Shown: positions 13,761 to 24,721 of the stretch, piece after piece
Layout: each line of letters begins with the position of its first letter
Numbering within the stretch: position 1 is the first letter of the stretch
Assembly: GCA_022578605.1 (NCBI GenBank)
Contig: MU394052.1
Location: 868,001 to 932,000 of the forward strand
Source of the DNA: Camillea tinctor
Lineage: Eukaryota; Ascomycota; Sordariomycetes; Xylariales; Xylariaceae
DNA: 64,000 nucleotides
Reading direction: 5' to 3'
Position numbers and translations under genes: made by a program
Notes under the pieces: generated by a model
Told to the model about the DNA's origin: nothing
What the model saw: the letters and a program-made list of their open reading frames with translations, nothing else
Database searches by the model: none

Positions 13761-15355
13761 TAAACCGTGATATCGTGAGCGCCATATGAAACTTCCAACG
13801 GGCCTCTTGGTTACTTCTTGATATTACCAGCTCTAGACCAATCTATGCATTTCAGATCCTTTAGCAAGTATACATCTTAATAGTAACTATCTAGAATTAC
13901 TTAGATTCCTGTTTCGTGAAATATATGTACTTGTCTGATAGACTGGTCATTGTTCTCCATCTATTTCAATATGTTACACCTTCTCCTGGAACAAAACAGT
14001 ACTCTGGCTATGGCTATTGGACATACCCTGAGGAAGAGCCACACGAACCGAGTGCTTGAAGTAGGATACCGAAGGGGCTATGGCCACATAAAAGGGACGG
14101 TTAGCCCAGTAGGCTTTTTCGACCGCACCCCTATAAATACCGTTATATAATCGGTATTAAAAGCTAATGGTACGAAAATAGGGGCTTCAATATTAGCATA
14201 TTTGCGAGACAATCGAATGGAATTCGGTGGCTCTCTGACTATGGATATTTAATAGACCTGATAACTTGCTCATATGACAACTTATGTCCGGCTGTTTAAC
14301 TTCATCGTGGAATAGCCCCCAGTATGTTACTTCAATACTGACGTTCAGTTCTAAATTTAACAATATATGTTAGACAATATATATAAGTCCTGTACTCAGA
14401 ATTATATTCAATAGAGAGTGTTGAACTTGGGTAGTACTCATAATTCTGCCAGCGGGTAACCTATCACGGTGGGCTTCTATATGTATGAGATAATGCGAAG
14501 GCGTCTGGAATCTTACATGATTACGAGATGGGTTCTAGATGTTACACTGTCGTGGTGTTGATTTTACACACTTCCTAACCTAGAAGTGATGGTGGTCTCT
14601 AGGAAAGTGACACAGTAATAAACATATGCCAGTCGGCAGGTTTAAACCTATACTCTGCTAATCTTCCTGACAGTGTATATTATCAAATGAATAAGTTGAG
14701 GAGTTCAACTGCGCTAGCCTAGGAAACATAATAAAGGAACTATATGTATGTAAATATACCATGCTGCTCTGCGCAGTTACCTAGGGCAGCCCAGTCCTTC
14801 GAGCAACAATGAATATGTTTTCCCTATGTATTGCTCACATTGTGACATAAGGCTAGTTATCTTGATCCTGAATGTGTGTGAGAACGATTTAGATATTCAT
14901 AAGAGATACACCATCCAGTCAGTACTAGGACCACTATACGTAACCTTAGTTTTCTGTCTCATAATGGCTATCATGTTAAAATTCGACAGTTTGAGGATGT
15001 AACGAGGGACCAAGCAAATGCTCAGATAATCAATACGTTGTTGTGCAAGGAACCGACTACAACTATGAATGTCACTATTACCTATATACAGGTATCTCTT
15101 CTTTGTTCCTTCCTAACCCCTGACAGAGGATGAATATACAAGTTAATGCTTAATCTCGTTTCTATAGTAGGATATAAACGGACCGAGCCCCTTTTTTTGA
15201 CCACTCTAGTAATAGGATAAAGGCGTGATCTAAGTAGATCAATGATATGGGCGAGATATATCTAATAAAGTAAGTATTTATCATCGAGAAATTAGACAAA
15301 AATTATCTATATATATATATTGATAAAGCTACAAAAGGTCGTCAATGTTACAGCT
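13761..15355. other. AT-rich spacer between the inverted LTR-like copies
   Basis: About 1.6 kb with stops in all frames. It contains an AT dinucleotide run near 15309-15320 and one CCTAACCTAG word at 14574-14583. No transposase or other protein is recognisable. If the flanking copies are terminal inverted repeats, this would be the decayed interior of an element. Confidence 0.5.
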
Positions 15356-15466
15356 GAGTGTTGATCAACCCCGTTGTACCATGAGACAAAAGATTCTCAC
15401 AATGACCGAGTAGTCATTGTAGCTCAATTCTGTATTATATAGTTACCCCCTAGCTGGGACGTAACA
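15356..15466 (-). mobile_element. Truncated inverted copy of the LTR-like sequence
   Basis: Read on the minus strand from 15466, it starts TGTTACGTCCCAG and then matches the copy at 13507 closely: GGGTAACTATATAATACAG, the CAATGAC hairpin (15400-15419) and GTGAGAATCTTTTGTCTCAT. Similarity fades beyond about 15356. The hairpin arms are identical in the two copies while the loops differ. Flanking bases do not match those of the other copy, so a joint target duplication is not visible. Confidence 0.6.
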
Positions 15467-17648
15467 GTCAATCTCGATTCTTAAGATGAGATATGTTAGA
15501 TAAAAGATTTCATGGTTACTCGGCATATAGCTAATAGACTCTAACCTAGCGATCTGAAGACGATCAACTCAAACATACAACAAATCAAGTAATGGGACAA
15601 TAAAAACCAACATCAACTTGATTGGAAGTATTTCTGTGAGGTTTAAAAAGGAACGGGATCTCCAGAGCGTACAAAGACCTCTTATAACTAGAATTAGGTA
15701 GTAGGTAGTTTATCTAGCTAGAGGCTCCTTAGGAGCTTCAGTAATCTTTATTCAATCTTGAACACAACTTTATCATTACACTATTTAACGGATGTGTTCC
15801 GGGAGCTTTACTGCGAAGAGACAAACCTATTCCGAAACTCAGGGGGCTCATAAGAATAGTACTTCCTTCTACCTCTATCACTCTTGCCCAGCGCGAGACG
15901 AAAGTTTACTTTTTATAATAGTGAATTTTATAAAACACCACGAGCATATAATATTGCTAGTCTCTTAGGCTTTACAAATATGCCTCTATAGTCCTTCGAG
16001 GCACTTGACGATATTAGGTAACCTAGTATTGTGGCATATATCTATCCTAAAACTAGGCATTTGGGTATAAGGTAGAAAACAATAGCGTTGCATTAGTATA
16101 TATATACCTAGGTATATACATATATATGATAAAATCATCCTCTCCCCGGAATAATAATCGATTGGGTTATATACTCCGGTTGCTTCGGAATACGTGCTTC
16201 ACCACACACTTCCCTACAGGACGGTAAACGTGTTCTCTGACCCGGGGCATCGGAAATGCAGCCCCTGTATTGCGGAAATTACTTTTAGAGAACAAAAACG
16301 ATGGGTATCGATCTTGTTAAAGAGTTTAAAATCCAGGGCAGATAAAACTGATCCTATATACTTCCTGGATGTTAAAAAGGAATACGCCACTAGTCTGCTG
16401 AAGCTTTGTAACCTACAACATGGACGGTGAACTGGGGAAGCCTTTACGGAGTATTGACATGTACTAACCAGCAATTGAGTTCCCAAGTGATAACTTTAAG
16501 ACGTGATTTAAGGTTTTCTCATTGCGTACCTACCTAATGAAACCATATTTTTTATTGTGCAATTTGAATTGATGTTTATTTTTAGCAACCTTGAAGATTA
16601 CCTAGTTGGAGAAAATGGGTATATTAGATGTAAAGATGATGGTTGTGCTAACTACTGGACTGTGCGCTGACCCCCCATTTATACCCTTAGGGTGCTTGTA
16701 ACACCTTCCCTCGCTAACCCCCCTAGCTGTTGGTGGATGCTTTTAGCTTTATATATAGGATGCTTATGGTTGGAGTATGTGAAATGTTTTTAGTAAAAAA
16801 AAACTTTCTATACATGAACCTTAAAAGAAGATATATACTAGGTTAGGCAATTTATCAACACGTTCATAAATATTGTTCTACACCTTGTTGTCGTTAGCCT
16901 CGGTTGTTTTCCTATGTCTTTAACGTTCAAGATACGTAACAAGGTTTAGTTAGTACGTTCGTATTCTAGTCTAGGAGGTTAAGGCTAGGGTGCACAGACC
17001 AGAATTGCGAAATTTTAGCGGTTCAAAAAAGTTTAAAGGAATAAGACCTTACGCTGTAAACGTTGTGAACTTAATAAGATAGCTCCCCCACAGTTAGTAA
17101 CTGTTCAATAGGATTTAGGTCTGGGCTGTCTGGGCTGTCTGGGTGGTTGTATCATCCTTGTAGTACGAGCTTACGGTACGGAGTACAGGCAGACAGGTAA
17201 CACTAAGGAAATGTTTATCTTTTACCAATCACGACACTGCGCGAAGGGAAACCCCTCTCTTTATCCATTCACATTCCAACTTTCTAAACTTGGAATACAT
17301 ACACCTTCGCTCATTCACCTACACCTACAAAATCTAATAGGTTCAATATACCCACGTTGCACTCGTTAAAACCAGTCAGCCTTGCTTTTTTTTCTTTTCT
17401 TTTCCTTTTCCCCCCTTCCCCCCCATGCGCAAACCTCGTATTTGGTACCCACCTCCCGTCGCCGCATGACGACGACGCGACAGAAAACCTCACCACCATT
17501 GCGCATATGCTTACGCCCGACTCGTCACCATTCCCGGCTTGCCAATACTGTTGCTGCTTCTGCTGCTACTGCTGCAATCCTATCGCTTGATTTCTACAAT
17601 TGCTCAAACATGGTTATCTGATCCGATCCGACCCCCATTACGTCGGCA
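15467..17648. other. Gene desert, right part, and promoter region of the 17.6-kb gene
   Basis: AT-rich DNA with no recognisable gene. It contains a near-palindromic TA-rich segment centred on ACCTAGGT at 16106-16113, a CTAGGTTAGG at 16838-16847 and a 9-bp tandem repeat (CTGGGCTGT, about three units) at 17121-17147. A pyrimidine-rich tract at about 17383-17430, followed by ATG codons at 17466, 17509 and 17649, looks like the promoter and leader of the downstream gene. Confidence 0.5.
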
Positions 17649-20600
17649 ATGCTCCAACATTTGCGCTTCCACAGGCGGGCCCCGTCGAATCCCACATCGC
17701 CTTCCATACCCGAGACAAGTCCATGGGATACCGTCTCCGCCCAGCAGATCTCTTCTCATGATGGCCCTCCACCTCCAGATCCTCGTCCGCTCTCTTCTAC
17801 TTCCCTTCCTTTTGCTCATCCCCATGGACAGATGCCTTCTCAGCCCACGCCTCCTCCTACTTTGCCACCTATCACCAGCTTTGTACCGCCCGATTCCTCC
17901 GATCTTTCTATAGACCTCAACGACTTTGACTCAAGGCCCTACGACGAGCTGAAGCCCTTGCCTCGCTCTCCCCGCTCTCCCCGCTCATCATCTAAAGACG
18001 AGACCGGATTCATCGGGGGCTTAGCCTTGCAGAACTATCGACGGGAGAAGGAGGCTCAGAAGCCAGCCTCGTCCGAGCGAACCACTTCAACCACCCCGGA
18101 TCCCTCTACCTTCAAGCCGAACCCGTCTGTGACGAACACATCCAGTCGGCCGGCGCCTCTTAGGTCTTCCAAAACCACTTCCTTCGTTAGCCCAACTGAT
18201 CTGCAGAATGCCGCTGCTACGGGGAAGCGCACGCCAGGTACCAGAATGACATCAGAATCGCAGGTCTTGCCGAATCAACCCGCCTTCCAGGAGCCTCCTC
18301 GCGGTAGAAAGAGCCTTCCATTCCTGAAGAACCCCGTATCCACCTTGTTGCTGCGTAGAAAGGCATATCAGAATGTGCCCGACCTGGCCTTGCCGCTTCG
18401 GAACAACTCTGAGGAGCCCTCATATGACCCCCGGATTAGGGGCACTCGTGTTCATGACTTTAGCGCCCCGAGACCACGAAGAGTCGTGTCGAGTATAGAA
18501 CCGACTACGACTAGTTTTAGCGCTGAAAAGCCTCGCCAGAGCCCTAATCTACCCGTCATTAGCACACTGGCCCCTGCACCAGCTCCCGCACCAGCTCCCG
18601 CACAGGCTTCCACCCAGGCTCCCATTGTAGAGGCACCCCCGGTTCCGCCAAAAGATGAACAAACGGCCTCCATGCATGCCTCGCCCTCGACGCATTCTAG
18701 GGCATTTTCAGTGGATTCGGGGCCTACTTTAACGTCTCAAGACTCAATGAGCAGCCAGTCCAGAACTGACTCTTACACCTACTCAAACAGCCAACGTAGA
18801 AAAAGCTCTATACAGCCATCACTCGCTTCGGTATCCCGGAATGTATCCCAGGCATCTTCCAAAGATGTCCTCTCCTCGCTGCCTAGGCACATGAAGAGCA
18901 CGTCATCTCGCTTTAGTTTCGATATGATTGGGGCTGCCAAACAGGAGAAGCTATTGGAGGAGAGGCACCGACAACGCCAGCAAGATAAGAAGATAGATGA
19001 ATCCACGGGTCGACGAGATTCTCGTTTCGATGATTTTGACGAAGACGCCTTTGACTATGATGCAATGGACTTTGATGATGGTCTGGAGGAACGAATTCCA
19101 GGCGTGAATGCCGACTATGACGATGCGGAAGATTTCGACGCAGTAGATGATCCAGATAACGACCAGGAGAACTTTGCTGGATTTGTTTTCCAACGTTCTA
19201 ACCCCGAGTCCTCCATAACAAGCCCTCACAGTGCTGGTATACTTCCAACACCGAGAGACGCAAACGGTGATGTTATCGGGTATGCAACAACTGCAGAGAC
19301 ACCGGATCCCAAAAGGCTCTCTCGGGGCTCGCTTGTAGAATCCGACGAACGCTCACCGGAAAAGATCTCCCGTGAGAACTCGACAACTGGCCTAGGGATC
19401 CAGGGGCTAGAAACCGTCGCCGAAGCCCCCGAGCCGCTGATGTGCCAAAATGCCAATCAACATACTAATCAACATGTCGGCTTGATGCTGAAAACTCGTA
19501 AACAGTATGGCGATGTCCCGAAACCGACCGATAAGGATGATGAGCTATACTTTGACGATGGAATGATTCATGATTTTGCTGGTGAGGGGGATGGCTCTAC
19601 ATTTGATGAGTCTATTTTTGATTTGGATGACACCGATCAATACGGGAGACCGATTCCGGGTTTGTTCGCCAACGCGCTAGCACAGAGGAACGCAGTCCAG
19701 GAGGCTCAGAAGCGGGAGTCTGATCTTACCTCGAGACTTTCCGGCCAGTCTGTTTTGTCAAAGTCTACTGCTCATACATCGTTCAGTGTCGACGTGCAAG
19801 CTAAACCTGAGCAGCCCGCGGTGCAAGAGCAAGAAGAGCAAAAGATTGAGCATTTCGAGGCAGCCCTGCCAACAGATCCGTCATCATCTAACACGGGAGA
19901 AGATCAGGTCGCTGCGTACCAAGCCGCTTTGGCTGCTGCGGCTCATCAGGCCGCCGCCTCTGGCAAATTCCGCCGAGACTCATCTCCACCGCCACCAGCA
20001 CAATTAATGATTACATCCCCGACGACCTCTGGATCTTCTCACTCTCATTCTCACCCTGATGAAAACGACAATACATTTGATAATGCAACTGACGATTACG
20101 ATTACGACGGCTTTTCTGCAGGGCTAGATGATTATGAGCTAGATGACGACGCTATTATTGCCGAAGCCAATGCCAGCGCCCTCGCCAATGATTCGGATGG
20201 TTGGTATGGACAAGAGTTTGGATTCTATTCAGCCCCGGTACCACAGTATGTTCACCACGGCCCAAACCCACTCAGTGAGAAGAATCTTTACCAATATTCC
20301 CATGGCGGTTACTTTGGACCTAGCGGCGTTAACCGTACCACATCCGGCCGCGTGGTCTCCCGCGAACCAAATCTCACCCCTATAACCGAACGATCCGAAT
20401 ACTCAAACAGAAACTCTCTTATGAGCCTTGGAATGCCCCCTGGGCCTAGTAGTAATAGTGCGCCAGTGCAGAGTCCTGGCTTGGCGCAGCTTGCCATGAT
20501 GGCCGACGATGATAACATGTCATTATCAGCGCTTCTACGTCTTCGCTCAAAGGCTTGGGGTGGCTCTCAGGCCTCCCTCCCGAGCTCACGTGATGGATCC

Positions 20601-21155
20601 CCTAATGATCGCAATGGTGCTACCAGCCCTTGGGGCCAGGATACCGGTGGCTTTATTGGACCTTCACATGGACGAAAAAACTCAGCATTCTCAATTTATA
20701 GTCAAGAATCGACGACAGGGCCAGGAAGTGTCTCGGGGAGCCCCACGCTGACTATGTCTTTGTCAAACGTACCTAATAGTGCTATACCCCCACTCAACGT
20801 ACCTGGAAATTCGAACACGACATCTACCGCCTCTCCTATTTCGGCACCGGTTTTCTCTCCGTTGCAACCATCTTCGGCCTGCCCACCGGTCTTCGAGGAT
20901 GACGAGACAAGCCCCGTGGAGTTTGCACATACAACAGCAAAGTCGCGTGGAGGAAGCATGAGTCCGACCGTGGGAATTCCATCTCAAAAAAAGCCCGGCA
21001 TGGGTCATCGGCATAGAGGTAGCGCTGACAGTTTCTCATACTCCAAAGAAGAAGAGAGCGGCGAGACACGATGGATACTTGAGCGTCGCCGGACCGCAGA
21101 ATCGGGTGAAATCGAGATCCTCGGCCGCGAGATTGTTGGTAGCGGCCGAATATAA
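17649..21155 (+). CDS. Large, mostly disordered fungal protein with acidic Asp/Tyr-rich segments
   Basis: A single uninterrupted frame of 1,168 aa. I recognise no enzymatic domain. The N-terminal 450 residues are Pro/Ser/Thr-rich, with basic patches and short conserved-looking stretches such as GFIGGLALQNYRR and YDPRIRGTRVHDF. A short charged, possibly helical segment (QEKLLEERHRQRQQDKK) near 430-450 precedes highly acidic Asp/Phe/Tyr segments around 459-510 and near 820-850 (DDYDYDGFSAGLDDYELDD). The C-terminal third is again Ser/Pro-rich and ends with a charged segment (ETRWILERRRTAESGEIEIL). This suggests a scaffold or regulatory phosphoprotein, as an inference. The start is uncertain: the segment RAPSNPTSPSIPETS begins 10 residues in, right after a CCACAG acceptor-like sequence, so an upstream exon, for example one starting at the ATG at 17509, is possible. 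Confidence 0.85.
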   Translation: MLQHLRFHRRAPSNPTSPSIPETSPWDTVSAQQISSHDGPPPPDPRPLSSTSLPFAHPHGQMPSQPTPPPTLPPITSFVPPDSSDLSIDLNDFDSRPYDELKPLPRSPRSPRSSSKDETGFIGGLALQNYRREKEAQKPASSERTTSTTPDPSTFKPNPSVTNTSSRPAPLRSSKTTSFVSPTDLQNAAATGKRTPGTRMTSESQVLPNQPAFQEPPRGRKSLPFLKNPVSTLLLRRKAYQNVPDLALPLRNNSEEPSYDPRIRGTRVHDFSAPRPRRVVSSIEPTTTSFSAEKPRQSPNLPVISTLAPAPAPAPAPAQASTQAPIVEAPPVPPKDEQTASMHASPSTHSRAFSVDSGPTLTSQDSMSSQSRTDSYTYSNSQRRKSSIQPSLASVSRNVSQASSKDVLSSLPRHMKSTSSRFSFDMIGAAKQEKLLEERHRQRQQDKKIDESTGRRDSRFDDFDEDAFDYDAMDFDDGLEERIPGVNADYDDAEDFDAVDDPDNDQENFAGFVFQRSNPESSITSPHSAGILPTPRDANGDVIGYATTAETPDPKRLSRGSLVESDERSPEKISRENSTTGLGIQGLETVAEAPEPLMCQNANQHTNQHVGLMLKTRKQYGDVPKPTDKDDELYFDDGMIHDFAGEGDGSTFDESIFDLDDTDQYGRPIPGLFANALAQRNAVQEAQKRESDLTSRLSGQSVLSKSTAHTSFSVDVQAKPEQPAVQEQEEQKIEHFEAALPTDPSSSNTGEDQVAAYQAALAAAAHQAAASGKFRRDSSPPPPAQLMITSPTTSGSSHSHSHPDENDNTFDNATDDYDYDGFSAGLDDYELDDDAIIAEANASALANDSDGWYGQEFGFYSAPVPQYVHHGPNPLSEKNLYQYSHGGYFGPSGVNRTTSGRVVSREPNLTPITERSEYSNRNSLMSLGMPPGPSSNSAPVQSPGLAQLAMMADDDNMSLSALLRLRSKAWGGSQASLPSSRDGSPNDRNGATSPWGQDTGGFIGPSHGRKNSAFSIYSQESTTGPGSVSGSPTLTMSLSNVPNSAIPPLNVPGNSNTTSTASPISAPVFSPLQPSSACPPVFEDDETSPVEFAHTTAKSRGGSMSPTVGIPSQKKPGMGHRHRGSADSFSYSKEEESGETRWILERRRTAESGEIEILGREIVGSGRI

Positions 21156-22147
21156 ATCTTCCTGGCGTATCTCCTAGATCTATCTTTCGGGGCATGGACC
21201 CACTCATCGGTTCGCAACGAAGAATAAGGCAGGCAAATTTCCTTACTATATGTTTGCAAACGGGATTGAGATTGGAATATAATTATCTAAATGTTCATTG
21301 TATGTATTTTTTTTTTTTGAATTCTGCTCAGGGGCACTACAGTTATGTGTATCACCTGACGTAGACTTAATATTTCTTTTTGGGGGGAAGGATAGCATAG
21401 CTAGATATATGGGTTTTATATTTTAGGAGTACAAAAACTTAAGAGTCACAAAGAAGAATGGGGAATTGAACGGGGGATTTGCTATATACATATATATATA
21501 TATTTATTATTCACTATTGGATGCGGGATGGAGTGTATGGGAAATCATGGAATGGGCGGAGGGGAACAAAAACAACAACATCTTACCTCTGTGAGAGTCA
21601 ACAAGCGGGATGGGATTGCATTCTTTGGGTATTTGAACCATACGACCCCCGTACCCACGATCTCTTTCGGTTTTGATGCGTATAATATCTCTAATTGATA
21701 TAGGGGTGGATGGAGTTAGAGGGGGAGAAGAAGAGGGTACAATTAAGCAGCAGAAAGGACGGTGGTTTGGTTGGTTCTTATGTTATATTACGTCCTTTTA
21801 GTAAATACATTATTTCCGGTTTCTTGGACATGCCACCTTTTTTTCTCAACTATTCGTTCTAAGCCTTTATCAATGTTTTGCAATTAATTCCGTCTGGCAC
21901 TATTCTATAAATTCTTAGGATGGTGCAAAATTAGAAAATATCATTTGCGAAAGGCTCAAGCACGGTCTCCTTGCCCAACGTTAAAGGACCATATCGATTC
22001 TAGTCGTGGGGGAGTACTCAAAATCAAGAGTAACCAATGGAGTCCCCATCAAGCATAAGACATAACTTATATATATATTCATCTTTGTCGTTGGCCCAGA
22101 GACCAGTAATTTACACATGACCTATATACACATAATACCTCCGTCGC
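21156..22147. other. Convergent intergenic region, 3' flanks
   Basis: AT-rich DNA between two convergent genes, with T-runs and an ATATAT tract near 21486-21502. It most likely holds the two 3' untranslated regions. No gene is recognised. Confidence 0.6.
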
Positions 22148-23299
22148 TCAAACCTCGATCACGCTGATAGTGACCTTGTTCGTGGTGCTGGGCGGCAGCC
22201 TGCCACCACCGGCGATCAGCACGTAGCCCGGGTCCTCCTGGAAGACGTGCAGCGAGCGGGTGTACGACGCCGCCTCGGGGGTGTCGACGGTCTCCCAGGC
22301 GTCCTCGGCGCCGAGCGCGCGGTTGACGAAGACCTGCGAGCAGCACCCGGAGGACACCACGATGGTGCCGTTGTCCCCGCCGGCGGGACTCCAGACCACG
22401 TACGGCGACCCGTTGGGCACCGTGGTCGCGCCCGCGCTGCTCTTGCTCGCGATGCCGTGGTGCGCCGCCGACGCGAAGTCCTCCGGGTCCGCGGACAGCC
22501 GGTAGTACACGGGGAACCGGTACCCCGTCGACGCGCCCGTCGGGTCGGGCCCCCCGCCGTACTCGTACACGTAGATGTACTGGCCGTTGGGCAGCAGCGC
22601 CAGGGTGGGCATCCCCGGCCGGTCCGTGTACGTGGGGTAGGCGACGTCGTCGACGACGGGGCCCCAGGCGCGCAGGTCCGCCGAGGTCTGGTGCACCATC
22701 TTCTGCCCGTGCGTCGCGTTGGCCCGCTGGTCCGAGTAGTAGTATATCAGCTGGCCGCCGTGCAGCAGCAGGAAGGGCTCCCACACGGGCGTCAGCCCGT
22801 TGTTGGGCCGCGCCTCGCCGCCCGCCGCCACGTGGCTGACGAACTCCCACGTCGCGCCGCTGTCGCGCGAGGCGTACAGGTCCAGCTGCGTGCTCGACAG
22901 GTCCGTGGGGATCGAGGATCCCGCTAGCAGCACCGTGCCGGCGGGGAACCCGCCGATGGCGGACGGCAGCACGTACAGGAAGGGCTGGTACCGCAGGCCG
23001 TAGCCGTACCCTTGGTCCTTGACCTTGGAGAGCTCCGTCCAGGTCGCGCCCTGGTCTGTGGACTTGTAGATGGGGAAGTACACAGCGGGCGGCTCGGGGC
23101 TGTAGTTCTCCCACGTGGCGAGCAGGTCGTTGTTCGGCAGCTGCACCGTCCGCGCGTAGAGCACGCGCGGGTCTGTGTAGTCGCTCGGCGGCGTGAAGAT
23201 GGTGATCTGCGAGAGCTCCTGGACGGCAGAGACGCCGGACAGGAATAGGGTGGCGGCCGTCGCCGCCGCAGCGGCCATGGACCACGATGAGCGCACCAT
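22148..23299 (-). CDS. Secreted BNR/Asp-box propeller glycosidase, GH93-type (exo-arabinanase-like)
   Basis: Single exon, 383 aa from the ATG at 23299. That start is chosen because it gives a clean signal peptide (basic residue, Ala-rich hydrophobic core, cleavage near VSAVQ at 23-27); the frame itself stays open further upstream. Two Asp-box motifs, STDQGATW (80-87) and SRDSGATW (144-151), show a sialidase-type beta-propeller. The length and the motifs WEPFL (Glu174) and YEYGG (Glu246) match the placing of the two catalytic glutamates known in the Fusarium GH93 exo-1,5-alpha-L-arabinanase. The likely role is release of arabinobiose from plant arabinan outside the cell. Several NGT/NAT sequons are present. 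Third positions are strongly GC-rich, unlike the surrounding DNA, which creates long false frames on the other strand. A generic sialidase-like function is the alternative. Confidence 0.85.
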   Translation of the reverse strand: MVRSSWSMAAAAATAATLFLSGVSAVQELSQITIFTPPSDYTDPRVLYARTVQLPNNDLLATWENYSPEPPAVYFPIYKSTDQGATWTELSKVKDQGYGYGLRYQPFLYVLPSAIGGFPAGTVLLAGSSIPTDLSSTQLDLYASRDSGATWEFVSHVAAGGEARPNNGLTPVWEPFLLLHGGQLIYYYSDQRANATHGQKMVHQTSADLRAWGPVVDDVAYPTYTDRPGMPTLALLPNGQYIYVYEYGGGPDPTGASTGYRFPVYYRLSADPEDFASAAHHGIASKSSAGATTVPNGSPYVVWSPAGGDNGTIVVSSGCCSQVFVNRALGAEDAWETVDTPEAASYTRSLHVFQEDPGYVLIAGGGRLPPSTTNKVTISVIEV

Positions 23300-23415
23300 G
23301 GTTTTAAGTGTGGGTGGATGTATTAACCTGAGGATATCTACAATATCTAGGTCGCTAGTCCTAGGTAAAGTGACGGAGAGCAACAACACAACATGATGGC
23401 ATCTGGGACAATACC

Positions 23416-23423
23416 TATATATA
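23416..23423 (-). promoter_or_regulatory. Possible TATA box of the GH93-type gene
   Basis: TATATATA about 117 bases upstream of the chosen start codon on the minus strand. Position and sequence are suitable for a TATA element, but the surrounding DNA is AT-rich, so this is tentative. Confidence 0.3.
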
Positions 23424-24678
23424 CCTATGTACAGCTCTAGACTCCCTGGAACCCGCTGTGACCGCCGGGGACTTGGCTTGGCTGAGCCCACGACCGCCCA
23501 ATGGAAGGTGAGCGCATGTGACCGAAGATGGGCTCTCGTCTGGCTCGCTGCAGACTTGGACCGAACGTTCCCCGCCGAAAAGCCAGTTTACCCCAGGAAC
23601 GACTTACCCCAGATCTACGCGAGCCAATCATCTCGGCGGGCTAGGGCGAATATAGCCGCGACCCAAGAGCTACCAAGGCTGGCTTTGATTCATGGAAATC
23701 ATCGTATACGATTTAGATCGTCTGTATTCCGTACACGATCCTGGTTTGGGAGGTTGGCGGTGGGTACGGGTCATGGCTCGTCTCATCTGACATGGAATGG
23801 CCTAACTTAAGCCGCAGCATCCGCTTCGGATGAAACCATCTCACATGTTAAAGTAGTAGTTAGCTGAATGCTCTCTCTCTTCTTGACTTTGCTATGTTAA
23901 ATGACGTTTTTCCCCTTTTCTTAGAAGGTGGTGAAGATGCACCTACACTAGATATAACAACAACAGGTTTTTGTCTAAAAGCTTCAACTTGTGAGAACAT
24001 TGAAGCGCCCCAGAATGTCAATCGATATTGAGTAAGTTTAAATAGTGTATCCATTATGTGTACAATGTAATCTGGCTCTTAGTAGAGGCTGGGAACCCCA
24101 TCACATGCCATACAGATTTGAGCAGCAACTAAGTATAATTGAAATTGATGTTGTAAGAGACACACCGGAGCACTCGGCGAGCTATAGAAATTCACATCAC
24201 TAAATAAATTCATATCCACTACACACAAGGCATTTGCTCGTATTTCCTAACTTACTGCGCATGCACGATCAATGAGTTTACTATAAATACATTTGGACCT
24301 GATCACTATATTATAATTGATCTACACACACTGACACATAGTGAGCCCTGATACAAGTAATGCAGGTACGAGCTAACAAACAACCTTCTAACCCAGCCAT
24401 GGTAAACTATCCCAAACCGTTCCTAATTTTTCTTATTATTTTTTTTTCACCTGTATCATACGATCCTAGTTAGTTGATCCTCATACGATCTGCATAAAAA
24501 CACATCCCTATAAAATATACCTTAGTTTGGATATGGGGCATGCCTAGATATAATAATAGAACTGAAGACTATTCTGCTGTTGCACCCTACACACCGACAC
24601 TATAATCATATAGCGTGTGCTAGTGAATCGACGAATAGGTAGGTCATGGCTTTTTTTTTTTGTAGAAGAAAATTTTTG

Positions 24679-24717
<39 letters not shown>
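24679..24717. repeat. Poly(A) tract, 39 bases
   Basis: An uninterrupted A-run preceded at 24651 by a T-run. It could be a mononucleotide microsatellite or the tail of an old retroposed insertion. No flanking direct repeat is evident, so the simple-repeat explanation is preferred. Confidence 0.9.

Positions 24718-24721
<4 letters not shown>

Noticed and set aside
22122..23285. A 387-codon minus-strand frame and a 226-codon plus-strand frame over the GH93-type gene
   Set aside because: Same GC-rich shadow effect; the frame with Asp boxes and a signal peptide is the gene.
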